Assembly (NCBI GenBank): GCA_050949645.1
Contig: JBMNGC010000001.1
Span: 1,302,001-1,366,000 of the forward strand
Length of the DNA stretch: 64,000 nucleotides
Source of the DNA: RUG369 sp050949645
Lineage (GTDB): Bacteria; Planctomycetota; Planctomycetia; Pirellulales; Thermoguttaceae
Reading direction: 5' to 3'
Part shown: one piece after another, positions 62,898 through 64,000 of the stretch
Position numbering within the stretch: the stretch's first letter is position 1
How the letters are laid out: each line of letters opens with the position of its first letter
The notes under the pieces: generated by a model
The model's input: the letters and a program-made list of their open reading frames with translations, nothing else
The model's database searches: none
What the model was told of the DNA's origin: nothing
Translations under genes and position numbers: made by a program

Positions 62898-64000
62898 ATG
62901 AATCGGCGTTTTACCTTTAAAACACTGTTGGTCAGCGCGATTATCGGCGTTGCGATGGCAGGATGCCAGCCGCAACACCCGAAATTTTTAAGTCCGCGCG
63001 GCAACGCTCAAAGCAACTATATCTCCGAGGCAACTCGAATTGAGTATCCGGACGAAACCGTGCCGTCCCTCGACGACGTTACCAACGCGCTCGCTCCTCT
63101 TACTCTCACCGACCCCGACCCTAAGGAGGAATGGCTTCTGACGCTCGACGAAGTTCGTCAGATGGCTCTTGAAAACAGCAAGGTCCTCCGCCAACTTAGC
63201 GGCGTCAACTTTGGCGCGAACGGCGTAAGCGGCTCTCCAACGCTGCTGCTTGCCTCTCCCCACGCTGCTATGACGGTCTGGGACCCTGCGATTATTGAAT
63301 CCAATCCTACCGCTGGCGTTCAGGCGGCTCTTTCCGCCTTTGACGCGGTCTGGAGCACGACCTCCTCGTGGCAGCAGACTGACGTTCCGCGCAACTACAC
63401 TCCCTCTTATCAAGGAACGGTCGGAACGCACACCGACGCCGGAACTTTCCAGTCGACGTTGTCGAAGAACGTTGCGACGGGCGGTAATGTCTACGCGACC
63501 GCCGGGTTCGGATACGATTGGAGCGACGCAACTAACCGTCTTTGGAATTCACACTGGACAAGCTATGTTGAGGGAGGCTTCACACAGCCGCTCTTCCGCG
63601 GCGCGGGCGTTGAATACAACCGCATTGCTGGTCCGAACGGTACGATGGGTTCGAGCAACGGCGTTGTCGTCGCTCGAATCAATACAGATATCGCTCTCGT
63701 CGATTTCGAGATGGGCGTTCGTAACACGCTCAAGGATATCGAAGAAACTTACTGGAATCTTTACTACGCATACCGTAACCTCAGCGCTGCGGCAGCAGGC
63801 TATGAAGCGGCGTTGCAGTCATGGCGCAACGTCGACGCTCAGAGTAAGACTGGTCGTCCCCAGGGTACCGCGCAGAACTTGGCGCAAGCCGAAAAAAATT
63901 ACCAGACGTTCAAGGTTTCCGCTCAGGAAGCGCAAAGCAACCTCTACAAGACAGAACAGCTTCTCCGCTACATGATCGGCGTCGCTCCTACGGACGGCCG
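62898..64000 (+). CDS. TolC-family outer-membrane efflux lipoprotein (partial)
   Basis: The first 367 codons of an open frame that continues past the window. MNRRFTFKTLLVSAIIGVA leads to a lipobox, VAMAGC, at about residue 20-25. The mature protein has LTLDEVRQMALENSKVL, a typical TolC/OEP first helix; a beta-strand-rich region with GGNVYATAGFGYDWS and GGFTQPLFRGAGVEYNRIAG; and long helices including LVDFEMGVRNTLKDIEETYWNLYYAYRNL, followed by a second helical pair. The TQPLxRGAG pattern is common in planctomycete OMF proteins. It probably forms the outer-membrane channel of an efflux or secretion system whose pump genes would lie downstream. AGGGA precedes the ATG. Confidence 0.87.
   Translation, partial: MNRRFTFKTLLVSAIIGVAMAGCQPQHPKFLSPRGNAQSNYISEATRIEYPDETVPSLDDVTNALAPLTLTDPDPKEEWLLTLDEVRQMALENSKVLRQLSGVNFGANGVSGSPTLLLASPHAAMTVWDPAIIESNPTAGVQAALSAFDAVWSTTSSWQQTDVPRNYTPSYQGTVGTHTDAGTFQSTLSKNVATGGNVYATAGFGYDWSDATNRLWNSHWTSYVEGGFTQPLFRGAGVEYNRIAGPNGTMGSSNGVVVARINTDIALVDFEMGVRNTLKDIEETYWNLYYAYRNLSAAAAGYEAALQSWRNVDAQSKTGRPQGTAQNLAQAEKNYQTFKVSAQEAQSNLYKTEQLLRYMIGVAPTDG

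Noticed and set aside
1..64000. CRISPR arrays, rRNA genes, insertion sequences, prophage
   Set aside because: No regularly spaced repeats, rRNA sequence, transposase motifs or phage structural genes were seen.

Overview
The window looks like a planctomycete chromosome segment, most likely Pirellulales-like and probably from a gut or other anoxic habitat. That is an inference from gene content: a DUF1559 pseudopilin with a GFTLVELL leader, a DUF1080 protein, a DUF6807/PmoA-like protein, a TAT-exported Gfo/Idh/MocA oxidoreductase, NIPSNAP protein and aldo/keto reductase, a YidC with a PDZ-like segment, a soluble Ser/Thr kinase and an FHA protein. Genes are moderately dense, on both strands, and many units end in strong intrinsic terminators.

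Layout. 1-12.2 kb: the tail of a glycosidase-like protein, kdsB, a histidine phosphatase, a secreted GH43 enzyme, a YqeG-type phosphatase, a fused homocysteine methyltransferase/MTHFR, then five proteins with twin-arginine leaders (NIPSNAP, aldo/keto reductase, metallophosphoesterase, Gfo/Idh/MocA, GH5). 12.2-18.5 kb: an isolated fliJ, an FHA protein, an acetolactate synthase and trpB-trpA on the minus strand behind a complete T-box leader with a UGG (Trp) specifier. 18.5-27.5 kb: an FAD oxidoreductase with a [2Fe-2S] tail, a beta-helix protein, a kinase, and the fatty-acid genes fabD-fabG-acpP-fabF with rpmF. 27.9-33.5 kb: DUF6807, ruvC, a 2-hydroxyacid dehydrogenase and a large secreted clan GH-A glycosidase.

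33.8-40 kb holds the most unusual locus: pseudopilin, MotA/TolQ/ExbB-like channel, DUF2149 protein and a 1325-residue CobN/HmuS-type protein that carries its own export signal and a C-terminal membrane anchor. The last three genes overlap by 4 bases each. I read this as an envelope machine driven by the proton gradient that acts on metallo-tetrapyrroles, perhaps taking metal out of haem, rather than cytoplasmic B12 synthesis. 40-47.8 kb: cdsA, lutB, a pseudouridine synthase, tRNA-Ser(CGA), a CvpA-like protein with a long low-complexity tail, a YdjM-like membrane protein and pyrF. 47.8-53.2 kb: fliF-fliG-fliH-fliI on the minus strand, with a FliG that lacks the motor domain and a very long FliF. 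53.2-64 kb: a small coiled-coil protein, tRNA-Ala(GGC), yidC, a phosphodiesterase, glgB, a DUF1080 protein and the start of a TolC-family lipoprotein that runs off the window.

Functions were assigned by reading motifs and family resemblance in the translations; no database search was run. I saw no CRISPR array, rRNA, insertion sequence or prophage.
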